Shown here piece by piece: positions 53,637 to 62,639 of a DNA stretch of 64,000 nucleotides (position 1 is the first letter of the stretch; every line of letters begins with the position of its first letter). A program made the position numbers and the translations under genes. The DNA is taken from assembly GCA_963675365.2 (NCBI GenBank), contig CAXXVA010000003.1, forward strand, positions 1-64,000, written 5' to 3'. Source of the DNA: CAXXOK01 sp963675365. GTDB taxonomy: Bacteria > Bacillota > Clostridia > Christensenellales > Aristaeellaceae. The notes under the pieces were generated by a model that was not told where the DNA came from, did not search any database, and worked only from the letters and a program-made list of their open reading frames with translations.

Positions 53637-54218
53637 ATGGAAACCACGCTGCAAAAGGCGCGGATGATTCTGGCGTCCGCTTCGCCCCGCAGGCGCGAAC
53701 TGATGGCGTATTTCGGCATCCCGTTCGCCGTGATTCCATCCTCGGTGGAAGAAAACGCGCAGGGCAGCGGTCTGGAGCAGGTACGGCAGCTCGCCTATGA
53801 AAAAGGCGAGGATGTTTTTAACCAAAATCAGAGCTATCCCGTGCTTGCGGCGGATACGCTGGTCTGCCTGGACGATGTGATTTTGGGCAAGCCCAAAAGC
53901 CGTGAAGAGGCGGCGCGAATGCTTTCGATGCTTTCGGGGCGTACTCATCAGGTGGTCACGGGCGTGTGCCTGTTCCTGCCCGGCGGAAGGGTGACGGAGC
54001 GCACGGCGACCACGGATGTGCTGTTCCGCAGGATCGGCGGGGCGGAGATAGAGCGCTATACCGCCTCCGACGAGCCGATGGACAAGGCGGGCGCGTACGC
54101 CATGCAGGGCGTCGGCAGCATGTTCATCGACCGCATCTCCGGCAGCCCCTCCAATGTGATCGGGCTTTCCTTGTGCGAAGTGAAGGACTTGCTGGAGGAC
54201 GCTAAACTCTACCCGTAA
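53637..54218 (+). CDS. maf: Maf-family nucleoside triphosphate pyrophosphatase
   Basis: House-cleaning enzyme that hydrolyses dTTP/UTP or modified nucleotides to monophosphates; also linked to septum inhibition in B. subtilis. The 193 residues start with MILASASPRRRELMAYFGI and contain ADTLVCLDD, KPKSREEAARML, SGRTHQVVTGV and DKAGAYAMQG. The start is ATG 53637 after GGGGCGGAGG. It leads the mre cluster, as maf does in B. subtilis (there with radC between). Confidence 0.93.
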   Translation: METTLQKARMILASASPRRRELMAYFGIPFAVIPSSVEENAQGSGLEQVRQLAYEKGEDVFNQNQSYPVLAADTLVCLDDVILGKPKSREEAARMLSMLSGRTHQVVTGVCLFLPGGRVTERTATTDVLFRRIGGAEIERYTASDEPMDKAGAYAMQGVGSMFIDRISGSPSNVIGLSLCEVKDLLEDAKLYP

Positions 54219-54245
54219 ATGATTTTGATATAGGATGTGCAACGC

Positions 54246-55274
54246 ATGGGATTTGTGGCGCGTGATTTGGGGATCGATCTGGGCACCAGCAATACGCTTG
54301 TCTACGTTAAAGGCAAGGGGATCGTGGTCAACGAGCCTACGATCGTCGTGGTGACCAACGATCACAAACAGCGCGCCCGCGCCGTGGGCGACGACGCCAA
54401 GATCATGCTGGGCCGGACCACCGAGGGCATCACGGCCATTCGCCCGATGCGCGAGGGCATTATCTCCGATTTTGAAATGGCGCAGATTCTGATCCAGTAT
54501 TTTATGCGTAAGGCCATCGGCTCCAGCTACCTGATGAAGCCCCGCACCTTTCTCACCTGCCCGTCATCCATTTCGCCCATCGAGCGCCGCGCGGTGCTGG
54601 AAGCCGCAAGGGCGTCCGGTGCGCGCAAGGTGTACCTGGTGGAAAAGCCCTTCGCCTCGGCGCTTGGCAGCGGGCTGCCGGTTTTCGAGCCCAACGGCTG
54701 CATGGTGGTAGATATCGGCGGGGGCACCACGGACATCGCCATCATTTCACTGGGCGGCGTGGTCATCAGCCACTCCATCCGCGTTGGTGGCGTGAAGATG
54801 GATGAAGCCATCACCAACTTTATCAAGCGCGAGTTTAACATCCTGATCGGCGACCGCACAGCCGAGGAAGTCAAGCTCGACCTGGGCGCGGCGCTGCCCA
54901 TCAGCGAGGAGCGCAGGGCGCGCATCCGCGGCCGCGACCTGATTACCAACCTGCCCCAGACCACCGAGATCTCCTCTGCACAGATCTACGACGCGATTCA
55001 CGATCCCTGCGTTGCGATCCTGAGCGCGATCAAGTGGCTTTTGGAGCGCACCCCGCCGGAACTCACCGCCGACGTGATGCACAACGGCATCTATTTAACC
55101 GGCGGCGGCGCGCAGTTGTACGGCATGGACCAGATGATCGCAAGCGAGCTGGGCATCCCGGTGCTTCTGGCCAAGGAGCCCGCCGACTGCGCGGTGCTCG
55201 GGCTTGGCAACATCATCGAAAACTTCGACGTGCTGGAGCAGCTTGGATACTCGGGATTTTTGAAAGAGAATTAG
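54246..55274 (+). CDS. mreB: Rod shape-determining protein MreB
   Basis: Actin-like ATPase forming membrane filaments that guide sidewall synthesis. The 342 residues have DLGIDLGTSNTLVYVKG (phosphate 1), VVDIGGGTTDIAIISLGG (phosphate 2) and YLTGGGAQLYGMD (adenosine). The start is ATG 54246, 10 bp from AGGA; GTG 54237 is less likely. mreC follows after 48 bp. Confidence 0.97.
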   Translation: MGFVARDLGIDLGTSNTLVYVKGKGIVVNEPTIVVVTNDHKQRARAVGDDAKIMLGRTTEGITAIRPMREGIISDFEMAQILIQYFMRKAIGSSYLMKPRTFLTCPSSISPIERRAVLEAARASGARKVYLVEKPFASALGSGLPVFEPNGCMVVDIGGGTTDIAIISLGGVVISHSIRVGGVKMDEAITNFIKREFNILIGDRTAEEVKLDLGAALPISEERRARIRGRDLITNLPQTTEISSAQIYDAIHDPCVAILSAIKWLLERTPPELTADVMHNGIYLTGGGAQLYGMDQMIASELGIPVLLAKEPADCAVLGLGNIIENFDVLEQLGYSGFLKEN

Positions 55275-55322
55275 ACGGGCGTTGGCTCTTGTGCCAATAT
55301 CCCTTCACCTGGAGGGCGACGA

Positions 55323-56543
55323 ATGGACGGCAAAAAGCCGGATATGAAACAGCAAAACCGCAATCCCCGCAAGTGGCGGGGCTTGCGGCGCGCCGCGATT
55401 GTGATCGTGGTGGTTGCGCTGCTTGCGCTTGCGGCTTCGCATCTGTTTGCGCTGATCACCGGCGAACAGGCCCTCCGCGCGCCGGAAAACGGCGTATCCA
55501 CCGTACTCACGCCTTTGCAGACCGGCTTTTCCAGCGTTGTGGATGCGGTGGTCAATTACCTGCGCACCTTAAAACTCCGCGCAAACCTCGAGACCGCGTA
55601 TAACGAGATCAAGCTGGAAAACGAGCAGCTCGTATACCAGGCGATGCGCGCCGACGAGCTGGAACGCGAGCTGGCGGTGTACCAGGAACTCTACGGCGAA
55701 ATTTCCATCAACGAGAGCATGAACCCGCTGGTCGCCAGCGTTATCAGCCGCAGCGACGGCAACTATTTCTCGGTCTTCACCATCAACAAAGGAACGAGCG
55801 ACGGCGTTGAGGACTTTATGGCCGTCACCATGGACGGCGCGCTGGTGGGCTATACCTACAACACCAAGCCCAGCAGCGCAAGCGTCCGCACCATTATCGA
55901 CTCGGACGCGAGCATTGCCGGGCTGATCTCCTCCACACGCGACCAGGGAACCGTACGCGGTACGCTGGGCGTGGACGGCACGGCCCTGTGCCGCATGTAC
56001 TATCTGCCCGAGGATCACCTCCCGCGGCCGGGCGACACGGTGGTCACCTCCGGCGTCGGCTTCGGTTTTCCCAAGGGCATCCCCATCGGCACCGTGCGCG
56101 AATCCACGCGCGGGATGGAATCAAACAAAAGTTACGTGGTCGTCGAGCCGATCGCCGATTTTGAACATATCGAATACGTGATCGTGCTGCGCTATCAGCC
56201 CGACGCCGAAGCCGTGGTCTCCCAGGATACGACCCAGGATCTGGATCTGGTCGAACTGGAAACCCCGCGCCCGATTCCCACCATTCAGATCGGTTCGGAC
56301 TTCTTCCAGCTCGCGCCCACGCCCGAGCCTACGGACGTCGTGCTCCAGCAGACCACCGCGCCCGACGGCACGCTGATCACCGTAACGCCCGCGCCGACCA
56401 GCGCCGGCGACGCGATTGAGTACAACGTTCCAAACGCGACCGAAGATGCAAATCCGTTCGGTTATACCCTCCCGCCCACGCCCTCGCCGACCCCGACCGT
56501 TCCGCCGCTGGAGCTGACCGTGGAGGAGGATGACGCCAATTGA
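55323..56543 (+). CDS. mreC: Rod shape-determining protein MreC
   Basis: Bitopic scaffold linking MreB to the outside synthases. One TM (about residues 24-44), a coiled coil (NLETAYNEIKLENEQLVYQA), then the periplasm-side beta domains ending VEPIADFEHIEYVIVL. The 406 residues exceed the roughly 280-300 common in Bacillota because of a C-terminal tail of about 110 residues rich in Pro, Thr, Asp and Glu (PTPEPTD, LPPTPSPTPTVPPLE). The tail looks disordered. The start is ATG 55323 with GGAGGGCG upstream. Confidence 0.94.
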   Translation: MDGKKPDMKQQNRNPRKWRGLRRAAIVIVVVALLALAASHLFALITGEQALRAPENGVSTVLTPLQTGFSSVVDAVVNYLRTLKLRANLETAYNEIKLENEQLVYQAMRADELERELAVYQELYGEISINESMNPLVASVISRSDGNYFSVFTINKGTSDGVEDFMAVTMDGALVGYTYNTKPSSASVRTIIDSDASIAGLISSTRDQGTVRGTLGVDGTALCRMYYLPEDHLPRPGDTVVTSGVGFGFPKGIPIGTVRESTRGMESNKSYVVVEPIADFEHIEYVIVLRYQPDAEAVVSQDTTQDLDLVELETPRPIPTIQIGSDFFQLAPTPEPTDVVLQQTTAPDGTLITVTPAPTSAGDAIEYNVPNATEDANPFGYTLPPTPSPTPTVPPLELTVEEDDAN

Positions 56544-57094
56544 TCCGCAAGGGGATACAGTTTTTCGTGCTGATCATGCTTGCCTACCTGCTGCAGGCGA
56601 CGGTCGCCAAGTATCTGGCGATCGCGGGCGTAGCGCCCAACTTCGCCATCGCGATCATCGCCGTGGTGAGCGTTGCGCTTGGGCGTAAGTACACGTTCAT
56701 CATCTCGCTTGCCATCGGGTATATGCTGGAGATCATGATGCCGTCGCTTGAGTATATCTACCTCATCCTCTATCCGGTGTGCGCGATGCTGGGCGCGCTG
56801 TTCTTTGCCGATAAAAGCGAGCGTCGCATGGAAGAGGAGCGCTCGGCCGGCAGAACGCCGCAGCGGCTTCCGGCCCGCTTGCGCACGGTGCTGAGCGCTT
56901 TGGTGAGCATCGCTGTGTTTGAAGCCGTGAACCTCATGTATATCTACTTAAGCGGCATCCGCCCGGATATCGGCCATTACGGCCGCGCGCTGATTTCTGT
57001 ATTGTACACCACGGGTCTGGCCGGGCTTTTGCAGTTTCCCATCCGCCGCTGGTTTGGGATTCACAAGCTGAAAAAAGCCCCCCGCGCCACATAA
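56540..57094 (+). CDS. mreD: Rod shape-determining protein MreD
   Basis: Small integral membrane member of the elongasome. The 184 residues have about five hydrophobic segments (FFVLIMLAYLLQATVAKYL, FAIAIIAVVSVAL, TFIISLAIGYMLEIMMP and others) with the MreD-like EIMMPSLEYIYLILYPVC stretch. The start is TTG 56540 within TTGA, overlapping the mreC stop by 4 bp, with GGAGGAGG upstream. Weakly conserved family; position supports the call. Confidence 0.9.
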   Translation: MIRKGIQFFVLIMLAYLLQATVAKYLAIAGVAPNFAIAIIAVVSVALGRKYTFIISLAIGYMLEIMMPSLEYIYLILYPVCAMLGALFFADKSERRMEEERSAGRTPQRLPARLRTVLSALVSIAVFEAVNLMYIYLSGIRPDIGHYGRALISVLYTTGLAGLLQFPIRRWFGIHKLKKAPRAT

Positions 57095-57115
57095 TCGAGT
57101 TGGGAAGGAAAAGCT

Positions 57116-59689
57116 ATGCTCTCACGCAAGAACCGCGACCAGGGACGGCAGGGCTATAACCTGCCTATACGATACCTAACGTTTTTAGGTATCGTGGTTG
57201 TGATGTTTGTTTACCTGATCATCGGCGTCGCGGGACTGCAGCTGAACTCCAGCTACGACTACCAGGAAACCGCATCAACCCAGCGTACCACCAAGATCAT
57301 GCTGCGCGGCAGCCGCGGCATGATCACCGACGCCGACGCGGTCATCCTGGCCAAGGATGAAAAAATTTATAACGTCACCTTCTACCGGGACGCGTCCCAG
57401 AATTCTGAAGAGGACTACAAAGGCTTTACCCAAGCCATTTCCGACGCTATCGACATCATCGAGGAAAACGGCGGCGAGTTGAGCGTGGAATTTGTCATCC
57501 GGCGTAAAACGGTCTCGGAAGACGAAGACTACGTCGACCCCAATCCGTCCATCGCGGTGGGCGACTGGGAGTTCTATTTCGGCTCCGGCGTATCCGAAGC
57601 GGTGCTGCAGACGCGTGAAACCCAGTGGCGCAACAACAACTATTTCACCGTAACCCGTGTGCCGACCCCCGCCGCCGCGATGGAAAAACTGAAGGAGCGC
57701 TACCAGATCCCAGACGACATGGACGAGGAGAAGATGCTCAAGGTCATGGCGGTCTATTCCGAGATGCAGATGAACCTTTTCCTCTCCCAGCCCGTTGTGA
57801 TCGCCGAGGACGTGTCCGACGTGACCGTCAACCAGATCGAAACCCGCTCCATGAACATGCCGGGGCTTGAGATCGCCGTGGGCACCAAGCGCGTATATCC
57901 CAGAAGCACGCTTGCGGCGCAGGTGATCGGCTACGTCGGCCCGATTCCCTCCATCGCCAAATGGGACGAACTGAAACTCAAGGGCTATAAGTATTCCGAC
58001 ATCATCGGCCTGGACGGCATCGAGGCGTCAATGGAGGACTGGCTGACGCAGAACAACGACGCCAGACAGGGTTATCGCGTCGTCGAGCGCGACAACGTGG
58101 GGAAAATCACCCGCGAGCTTGAGTACGTGGAGCCGCAGGACGGCAACAACGTCAAGCTCACCATCAACGCCGCCTATCAGCAGCAGGCCGAGCGCGCCCT
58201 GGCCGATAACGTCGCCAATACGCGTTCGGAGCAGGAAAAGCGCCTGATGAAAAGCACCTGGCTGGAAACCAACCGCACCGAAATCGAAGAGCGGAACTGG
58301 GAGAAATACCCGCTTTCGCTGGCCGACCGCGCCGCCATGATGGTGATCGACATGGAGGGCCGCGTGCTCGCGATGGTCAACTATCCGACCTATGACCTGA
58401 ACGCGCTGATCGCCGGCGGGGAGGAAAGCAGGGAAATCCTCACCGACGACCGCAACCTTTTAATGAACTACAATATCCATGCCCGCGCTACGCCGGGATC
58501 CATTTTCAAGATGGTCGCGTCCCTCGGTTCGCTGATGGAAGGCGAACTGCTTCCCGACGAAACCATCTCCGACGGCGGGCTGTTTATGCTGTATACCAAG
58601 GACCCCGCCACCGCGCCGAAATGCTGGATTTCCGCGTCTCAGCGCTACAAGCATCAGTACCAGACCATCGTGCAGGGTATCTCCAACTCCTGTAACTTCT
58701 TCTTCTATACGCTGGGGTCCCGCCTTGGCGAGGACAGGCTGTACCAGTATGCGTCGGAGTTCGGGCTGACCAGCCGCACCGGCGTGGACCTGCCCGGCGA
58801 GGAGCGCAGCGTGGTCGGCAACCAAACCAGCCTTTACGATCCCACCAAGGCGATGGACGAGGCCTCGCAGGACACCGCAATGCCGATTATCGTGTTCAAC
58901 TCCATTAAAAAACACCTGCGCAACCAGGGCGCGATCCGCAACATCACCTACGACGACGAAAGCCTGAACCGCTGCATCAAGCGCCTGATGGATATGGCGG
59001 TCAACACCGCGCAGTCCGACTGGGTCGTTTCCATGCGCCCCATCCTGATGGAAGAGCTGAACATGACGCGCGAAATGGTATACCTGCAGGCAGTCATCGG
59101 CGACACCTACAACTATTTGAACGATATCAAGTGGGGCGGCGCGCAGACCATCCAGGTGGCCATCGGGCAGTCGATCACCAGGCTGACGCCCGCGGCGGTC
59201 AGCCGCTACGCGGCGGCGTTGGGCAACGGCGGTGTGGTGAACAACCTGATGATCGTGGACTCGATCACATCTCCCGAAGGCGATATTCTAAGCCAGCGCA
59301 CGCCTACGGTTCTCAATCAATTCGAGGTTGACGACGGCGAACACACTGTACAGGAATATCTGGATTTGATTCTGGAAGGCATGAAAGGCGTTGTCGACGA
59401 AACTGGTACCGCGAAACAATACTTCGAGAACTGGAAATACAAAGACGACGTCGCCGCGAAAACGGGAACCGCCGAGGTGACGACCATCGACCTGGAAAAC
59501 AACTCCTGGTTTATCATGCTCGCGCCGTTTGACGATCCGGAAATCTGCGTGGTCGTGTTTATCCCGTCGGGCCTCAGCGGCGGTATGGCCAGCCTTGCCG
59601 CCAAGGAGTTCGTCGAATGGTATCTGGACCAGAAGACGCTCAGAACCACAGACGTTGGCTTCCCCGGCGGCAACATGCTGGCCCCATAG
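57116..59689 (+). CDS. mrdA: Penicillin-binding protein 2 (elongasome transpeptidase)
   Basis: Class B PBP that cross-links sidewall peptidoglycan with RodA. The 857 residues have an N-terminal TM (FLGIVVVMFVYLIIGVAGL), a long dimerisation/pedestal domain, and the catalytic motifs SIFK (S462-K465), SCN (525-527) and KTGT (782). About 255 residues separate SCN from KTG, against roughly 150-170 in well-studied rod PBPs; the extra part is helical (around FNSIKKHLRNQGAIRN). The start is ATG 57116 with GGGAAGGA upstream. It lies 21 bp after mreD. PBP2/MrdA is preferred over SpoVD because of context. Confidence 0.93.
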   Translation: MLSRKNRDQGRQGYNLPIRYLTFLGIVVVMFVYLIIGVAGLQLNSSYDYQETASTQRTTKIMLRGSRGMITDADAVILAKDEKIYNVTFYRDASQNSEEDYKGFTQAISDAIDIIEENGGELSVEFVIRRKTVSEDEDYVDPNPSIAVGDWEFYFGSGVSEAVLQTRETQWRNNNYFTVTRVPTPAAAMEKLKERYQIPDDMDEEKMLKVMAVYSEMQMNLFLSQPVVIAEDVSDVTVNQIETRSMNMPGLEIAVGTKRVYPRSTLAAQVIGYVGPIPSIAKWDELKLKGYKYSDIIGLDGIEASMEDWLTQNNDARQGYRVVERDNVGKITRELEYVEPQDGNNVKLTINAAYQQQAERALADNVANTRSEQEKRLMKSTWLETNRTEIEERNWEKYPLSLADRAAMMVIDMEGRVLAMVNYPTYDLNALIAGGEESREILTDDRNLLMNYNIHARATPGSIFKMVASLGSLMEGELLPDETISDGGLFMLYTKDPATAPKCWISASQRYKHQYQTIVQGISNSCNFFFYTLGSRLGEDRLYQYASEFGLTSRTGVDLPGEERSVVGNQTSLYDPTKAMDEASQDTAMPIIVFNSIKKHLRNQGAIRNITYDDESLNRCIKRLMDMAVNTAQSDWVVSMRPILMEELNMTREMVYLQAVIGDTYNYLNDIKWGGAQTIQVAIGQSITRLTPAAVSRYAAALGNGGVVNNLMIVDSITSPEGDILSQRTPTVLNQFEVDDGEHTVQEYLDLILEGMKGVVDETGTAKQYFENWKYKDDVAAKTGTAEVTTIDLENNSWFIMLAPFDDPEICVVVFIPSGLSGGMASLAAKEFVEWYLDQKTLRTTDVGFPGGNMLAP

Positions 59690-59698
59690 GTGCGGCAG

Positions 59699-60502
59699 AT
59701 GATGAAAACTTGGATGATCGCCTCCGGAAAGGGCGGCGTGGGGAAATCCACGCTCGCGGCGGCGATTGCCGTAGCGCTGGTCAGGGAAGGCAAGAAAGCC
59801 GTGCTGATGGATATGGATATCGGGCTGAGGAGCCTGGATATCCATCTGGGGATGGAAAACAGCGTCGTATACGACGTGCTGGACTATGCCCGCGGGGACT
59901 GCAAGCTTTCCCAGGCGGTGCTGAATTCCCTGTCTCTGCCGGAGCTTGGGCTTTTGCCCGCCGCACAGCTGGGCACGGCGGAGGAGCTTGACCAGGAACT
60001 GCTGGATAAAATCGTTCGCAAGCTTGCAAAGCACTATGATTTCGTGCTCGCGGACGCGCCCGCCGGGCTGACACCCGTAATCGGGATGCTGCTTAGGAGC
60101 GCTGAAAACACCCTGCTGATCGTTACCCCGGACGACGTATCCATCCGCGACGCCGAACGCGTCGTATCGCTTTGCCGCGACGGGGGCAAACCCGCGCCGC
60201 TGCTGATCGTCAACCGCGTCATCCCGGCGCTGGTCGGATCCGGGGATATGCTCACGCCGCAAACCATCGCCGACTCGCTGGATATCCCGCTGCTGGGCTA
60301 CGTGCCTGACGATGTGGAGATTTTAAAAGCCCTCCACCGGCACCAGACCGTGATGGATACGGATTGCCCTGCGCGGTATGCCATCGAGCGCATCGCAAAA
60401 CGGCTGTCCGGCAGGGCCGTACCCATGGCGGACGTTATACCGCCGCCAAGGCCCAAAACGGGCTGGTTCCGCCGCAGAAGGAGAGAGGATACACAGGCAT
60501 GA
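59699..60502 (+). CDS. minD: MinD-like septum-site-determining ATPase
   Basis: ParA/MinD-family ATPase. It has the deviant Walker A GKGGVGKST, MDMDIGLRSLDIHLGMEN as in MinD, LADAPAGL and a switch region VTPDDVSIRDAERV. Total 267 residues. The C-terminus (KTGWFRRRRRED) is basic with Trp-Phe and could be a short membrane-targeting end, though weaker than the MinD amphipathic helix. No minC or minE adjoins it here. Starts GTG 59690, ATG 59699 and ATG 59702 are possible; AGGTG favours 59699. It overlaps rodA by 4 bp. Division-site selection is inferred. Confidence 0.88.
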   Translation: MMKTWMIASGKGGVGKSTLAAAIAVALVREGKKAVLMDMDIGLRSLDIHLGMENSVVYDVLDYARGDCKLSQAVLNSLSLPELGLLPAAQLGTAEELDQELLDKIVRKLAKHYDFVLADAPAGLTPVIGMLLRSAENTLLIVTPDDVSIRDAERVVSLCRDGGKPAPLLIVNRVIPALVGSGDMLTPQTIADSLDIPLLGYVPDDVEILKALHRHQTVMDTDCPARYAIERIAKRLSGRAVPMADVIPPPRPKTGWFRRRRREDTQA

Positions 60503-61695
60503 TGAACGAGAGCCGCCGGTCCAAGGCGCATTTTGACTATATCCTCGCGGCATTGGCCGTCGGGCTGGCCGGGTTCGGCGTGCTTTGCGTTGCCGTGGCA
60601 ACGTTTTCCACCTCGTCAGGAACCGAGGATACGCTGCTTAACTACATTGTGGCGTCGCACTATGGGTTGCGCCAGGCGATCTTTTTCCTCGTCTCGCCGA
60701 TCGTGATCGGGTTTGTGACCTTTTTCCCGCACGATTTTATCCGCAGGCGCTCGCAGGTGTTCTACCTGTTTGCCTGTTTCCTGCTGATGATCGCGCTGGG
60801 CGGCCAGGCCGCGGGCGTGAAGGCGTGGATCGACGTGGTGTGGGGTTATACCCTGCAGCCGTCGGAGTTTGTGAAGCTCGCCTGCATCATCACCACCGCG
60901 AAGTACCTGGAAAGAACCGACAATCCCCTGGGCACGGTCAAGTCCGCGACGCGGCTGGCGATGCTGATGGGCATCCCCTGGGCGCTGACGCTTTTGCAGG
61001 GCGAAACCGGCTCGGTGCTGGTGATGATCTTTGTGTTCGCCGTGATGATGTATTTCGGCGGCATCCGGCTGAAGGTGATGGGCGGGATTATCGCCATTGC
61101 GGTGCTTGCGCTGATCATCCTCTACGGCGTTATTATGGCGTCGGGCATCGACGATTACCGCATCACGCGCATCCTGTCGTTCGTCAACCCCGAACTGGTA
61201 GACGCCAACGCCACCTACCAGGTGACCAACTCCAAAATCGCCATCGGCTCGGGCGGCCTTAGCGGCATCGGCACGTTCGTGCAGGGCAGTTGGAGCCAGC
61301 TGGACTTCGTACCCGAGGATTATACGGACTTTATCTTTTCCACCATCGGCGAGGCCTTCGGCTTCTGGGGCGCGCTGAGTGTGCTGGGCGCATACCTTTT
61401 GATGATTCTGCGCATGGCGTACCTGGCGTATTTCACGCAGGAGCGCTTCGGGCAGATGGTGATCATCGGGGTGCTGGGCATGATGCTGTTCCACGTGTTC
61501 CAGAACGTCGCCATGACCATCGGCCTGATGCCGATCACGGGCATCCCCCTGCCGTTCCTGAGCTACGGGGGCTCTAACCTGGTTACGAACATGGCGGGCA
61601 TCGGGCTGGTGCTCAACATGGTCATGAACCGCAGCGTCACCAGCATGAAGGGTCTCACGCCGCAGACGCGCATCAGGGGGCGCTATACGGGATGA
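60499..61695 (+). CDS. rodA: SEDS-family peptidoglycan glycosyltransferase RodA
   Basis: Membrane polymerase of lipid II partnered with PBP2. The 398 residues have about ten TM segments, the SEDS motifs LQPSEFVKLACI, PEDYTDFIFSTIGEAFGF (with the conserved Asp/Glu region) and LPFLSYGGSNL. RodA rather than FtsW/SpoVE from the elongasome context. The start is ATG 60499 in the ATGA overlap with minD. It overlaps thpR by 4 bp. Confidence 0.94.
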   Translation: MMNESRRSKAHFDYILAALAVGLAGFGVLCVAVATFSTSSGTEDTLLNYIVASHYGLRQAIFFLVSPIVIGFVTFFPHDFIRRRSQVFYLFACFLLMIALGGQAAGVKAWIDVVWGYTLQPSEFVKLACIITTAKYLERTDNPLGTVKSATRLAMLMGIPWALTLLQGETGSVLVMIFVFAVMMYFGGIRLKVMGGIIAIAVLALIILYGVIMASGIDDYRITRILSFVNPELVDANATYQVTNSKIAIGSGGLSGIGTFVQGSWSQLDFVPEDYTDFIFSTIGEAFGFWGALSVLGAYLLMILRMAYLAYFTQERFGQMVIIGVLGMMLFHVFQNVAMTIGLMPITGIPLPFLSYGGSNLVTNMAGIGLVLNMVMNRSVTSMKGLTPQTRIRGRYTG

Positions 61696-62231
61696 TGCGG
61701 CTGTTCGCCGGCGTCGGGCTGCCGCCGGACGCACGGGACGCGCTGCATCAAGCCGTGGTTGGCCTCGGGGTCCGCGGGCGCATGACGGCGCCGGAGAACT
61801 ATCACCTGACGCTTGCGTTTCTGGGCGAGCATGACGAGCGCCTGAAACCGCTGGAAGACATAATCCGGGATGCCGCCCTGACCAGCGCACCGTTTTTGCT
61901 TTCGGTTGCGGGTTTTGGTTTTTTCGGCCGGCGGAACAACGCGCTGCTGCATGCGAAGCTGGATGCTTCCACACCGCTGCAAACGCTTGCCGATACCCTG
62001 CGGTCACGTTTGGCCGAAGCGGGGGAAGCCTTTGACGGAAAGCCCTTCGCCGCGCATATCACGCTGGTACGGCAGGCGGATCTGACTGGCATCGATCTGC
62101 AAACGCCTTTTCAGGATATAACGTTTCCCGCCGACCGGCTGACGCTGTACCACTCCGCGCGCATACAGGGCGTGCTGCGCTACCGCCCGGTGTTTGAGGC
62201 TATGTTTCAGAAAGAAGATAATTTGGCATGA
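61692..62231 (+). CDS. thpR: RNA 2',3'-cyclic phosphodiesterase
   Basis: 2H phosphoesterase that opens 2',3'-cyclic phosphate RNA ends (ThpR/LigT type). The 179 residues contain both catalytic H-x-T/S-x motifs: YHLTLAFLGEH (about residue 37) and AHITLVRQ (about residue 122). It is translationally coupled to rodA (ATGA overlap), an unexplained pairing, and to the next gene by another 4-bp overlap. The cellular substrate is not established. Confidence 0.92.
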   Translation: MMRLFAGVGLPPDARDALHQAVVGLGVRGRMTAPENYHLTLAFLGEHDERLKPLEDIIRDAALTSAPFLLSVAGFGFFGRRNNALLHAKLDASTPLQTLADTLRSRLAEAGEAFDGKPFAAHITLVRQADLTGIDLQTPFQDITFPADRLTLYHSARIQGVLRYRPVFEAMFQKEDNLA

Positions 62232-62488
62232 AGAAGGTTCTGCTGTTCCACTTTGAAAGCTGCCCGTTCTGCCGCTTTGCCCGCCGCTGGGTGCAGGAAG
62301 CGATGGAGGAAGACCCCGCTCTGCGGGCCGTGGAGATCGAGCTGATCGACGAGCAGCTCTGCCCCGGTATCGCCAGGCAGTACGATTACTGGTACGTGCC
62401 CAGCTTTTACGTAGACGGCCAAAAGCTGCACGAAGGCGCATGCACCAAAAAGAAGGTCGTCGACATTTTGCACAAAGCGCTCTCATAA
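62228..62488 (+). CDS. Glutaredoxin/thioredoxin-like CPFC protein
   Basis: Small 86-residue cytoplasmic redox protein with the N-terminal active site ESCPFCRFARRW and a cis-Pro region YVPSFYVDGQ, the thioredoxin fold in minimal form. It has the predicted size and layout of a glutaredoxin but no clear glutathione-site signature. The start is ATG 62228 overlapping thpR by 4 bp. It ends the mre-rodA transcript, followed by the hairpin array and terminator. Confidence 0.8.
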   Translation: MKKVLLFHFESCPFCRFARRWVQEAMEEDPALRAVEIELIDEQLCPGIARQYDYWYVPSFYVDGQKLHEGACTKKKVVDILHKALS

Positions 62489-62496
62489 AGACGATA

Positions 62497-62629
62497 GGGG
62501 CGTTCCGCCCCCATGCCCCCTGATCAGGGCAGTGCCCTGAACCACAATCAAAAGACCGCGCATTGCGCGGTCTTTTATAATGGGTCAAGGGCGACGCCCT
62601 TGTCGGGGTCATAGGGGTGAAACCCCTAT
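62497..62629. repeat. Array of five short hairpins between convergent genes
   Basis: GGGGCG/CGCCCC (62497-62511), TCAGGGCA/TGCCCTGA (62524-62540), AAAAGACCGCGC/GCGCGGTCTTTT (62550-62576), CAAGGGC/GCCCTTG (62586-62602) and ATAGGGGT/ACCCCTAT (62611-62629). Loops are 1-3 nt. Non-coding. It resembles the array at 24893-25061; both include a GGGT-loop-ACCC hairpin. Confidence 0.8.
62550..62576. terminator. Bidirectional terminator
   Basis: Perfect 12-bp stem AAAAGACCGCGC-ATT-GCGCGGTCTTTT between two convergent genes, with A and T tracts for both directions. Confidence 0.88.
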
Positions 62630-62639
62630 ATCGTATTCG

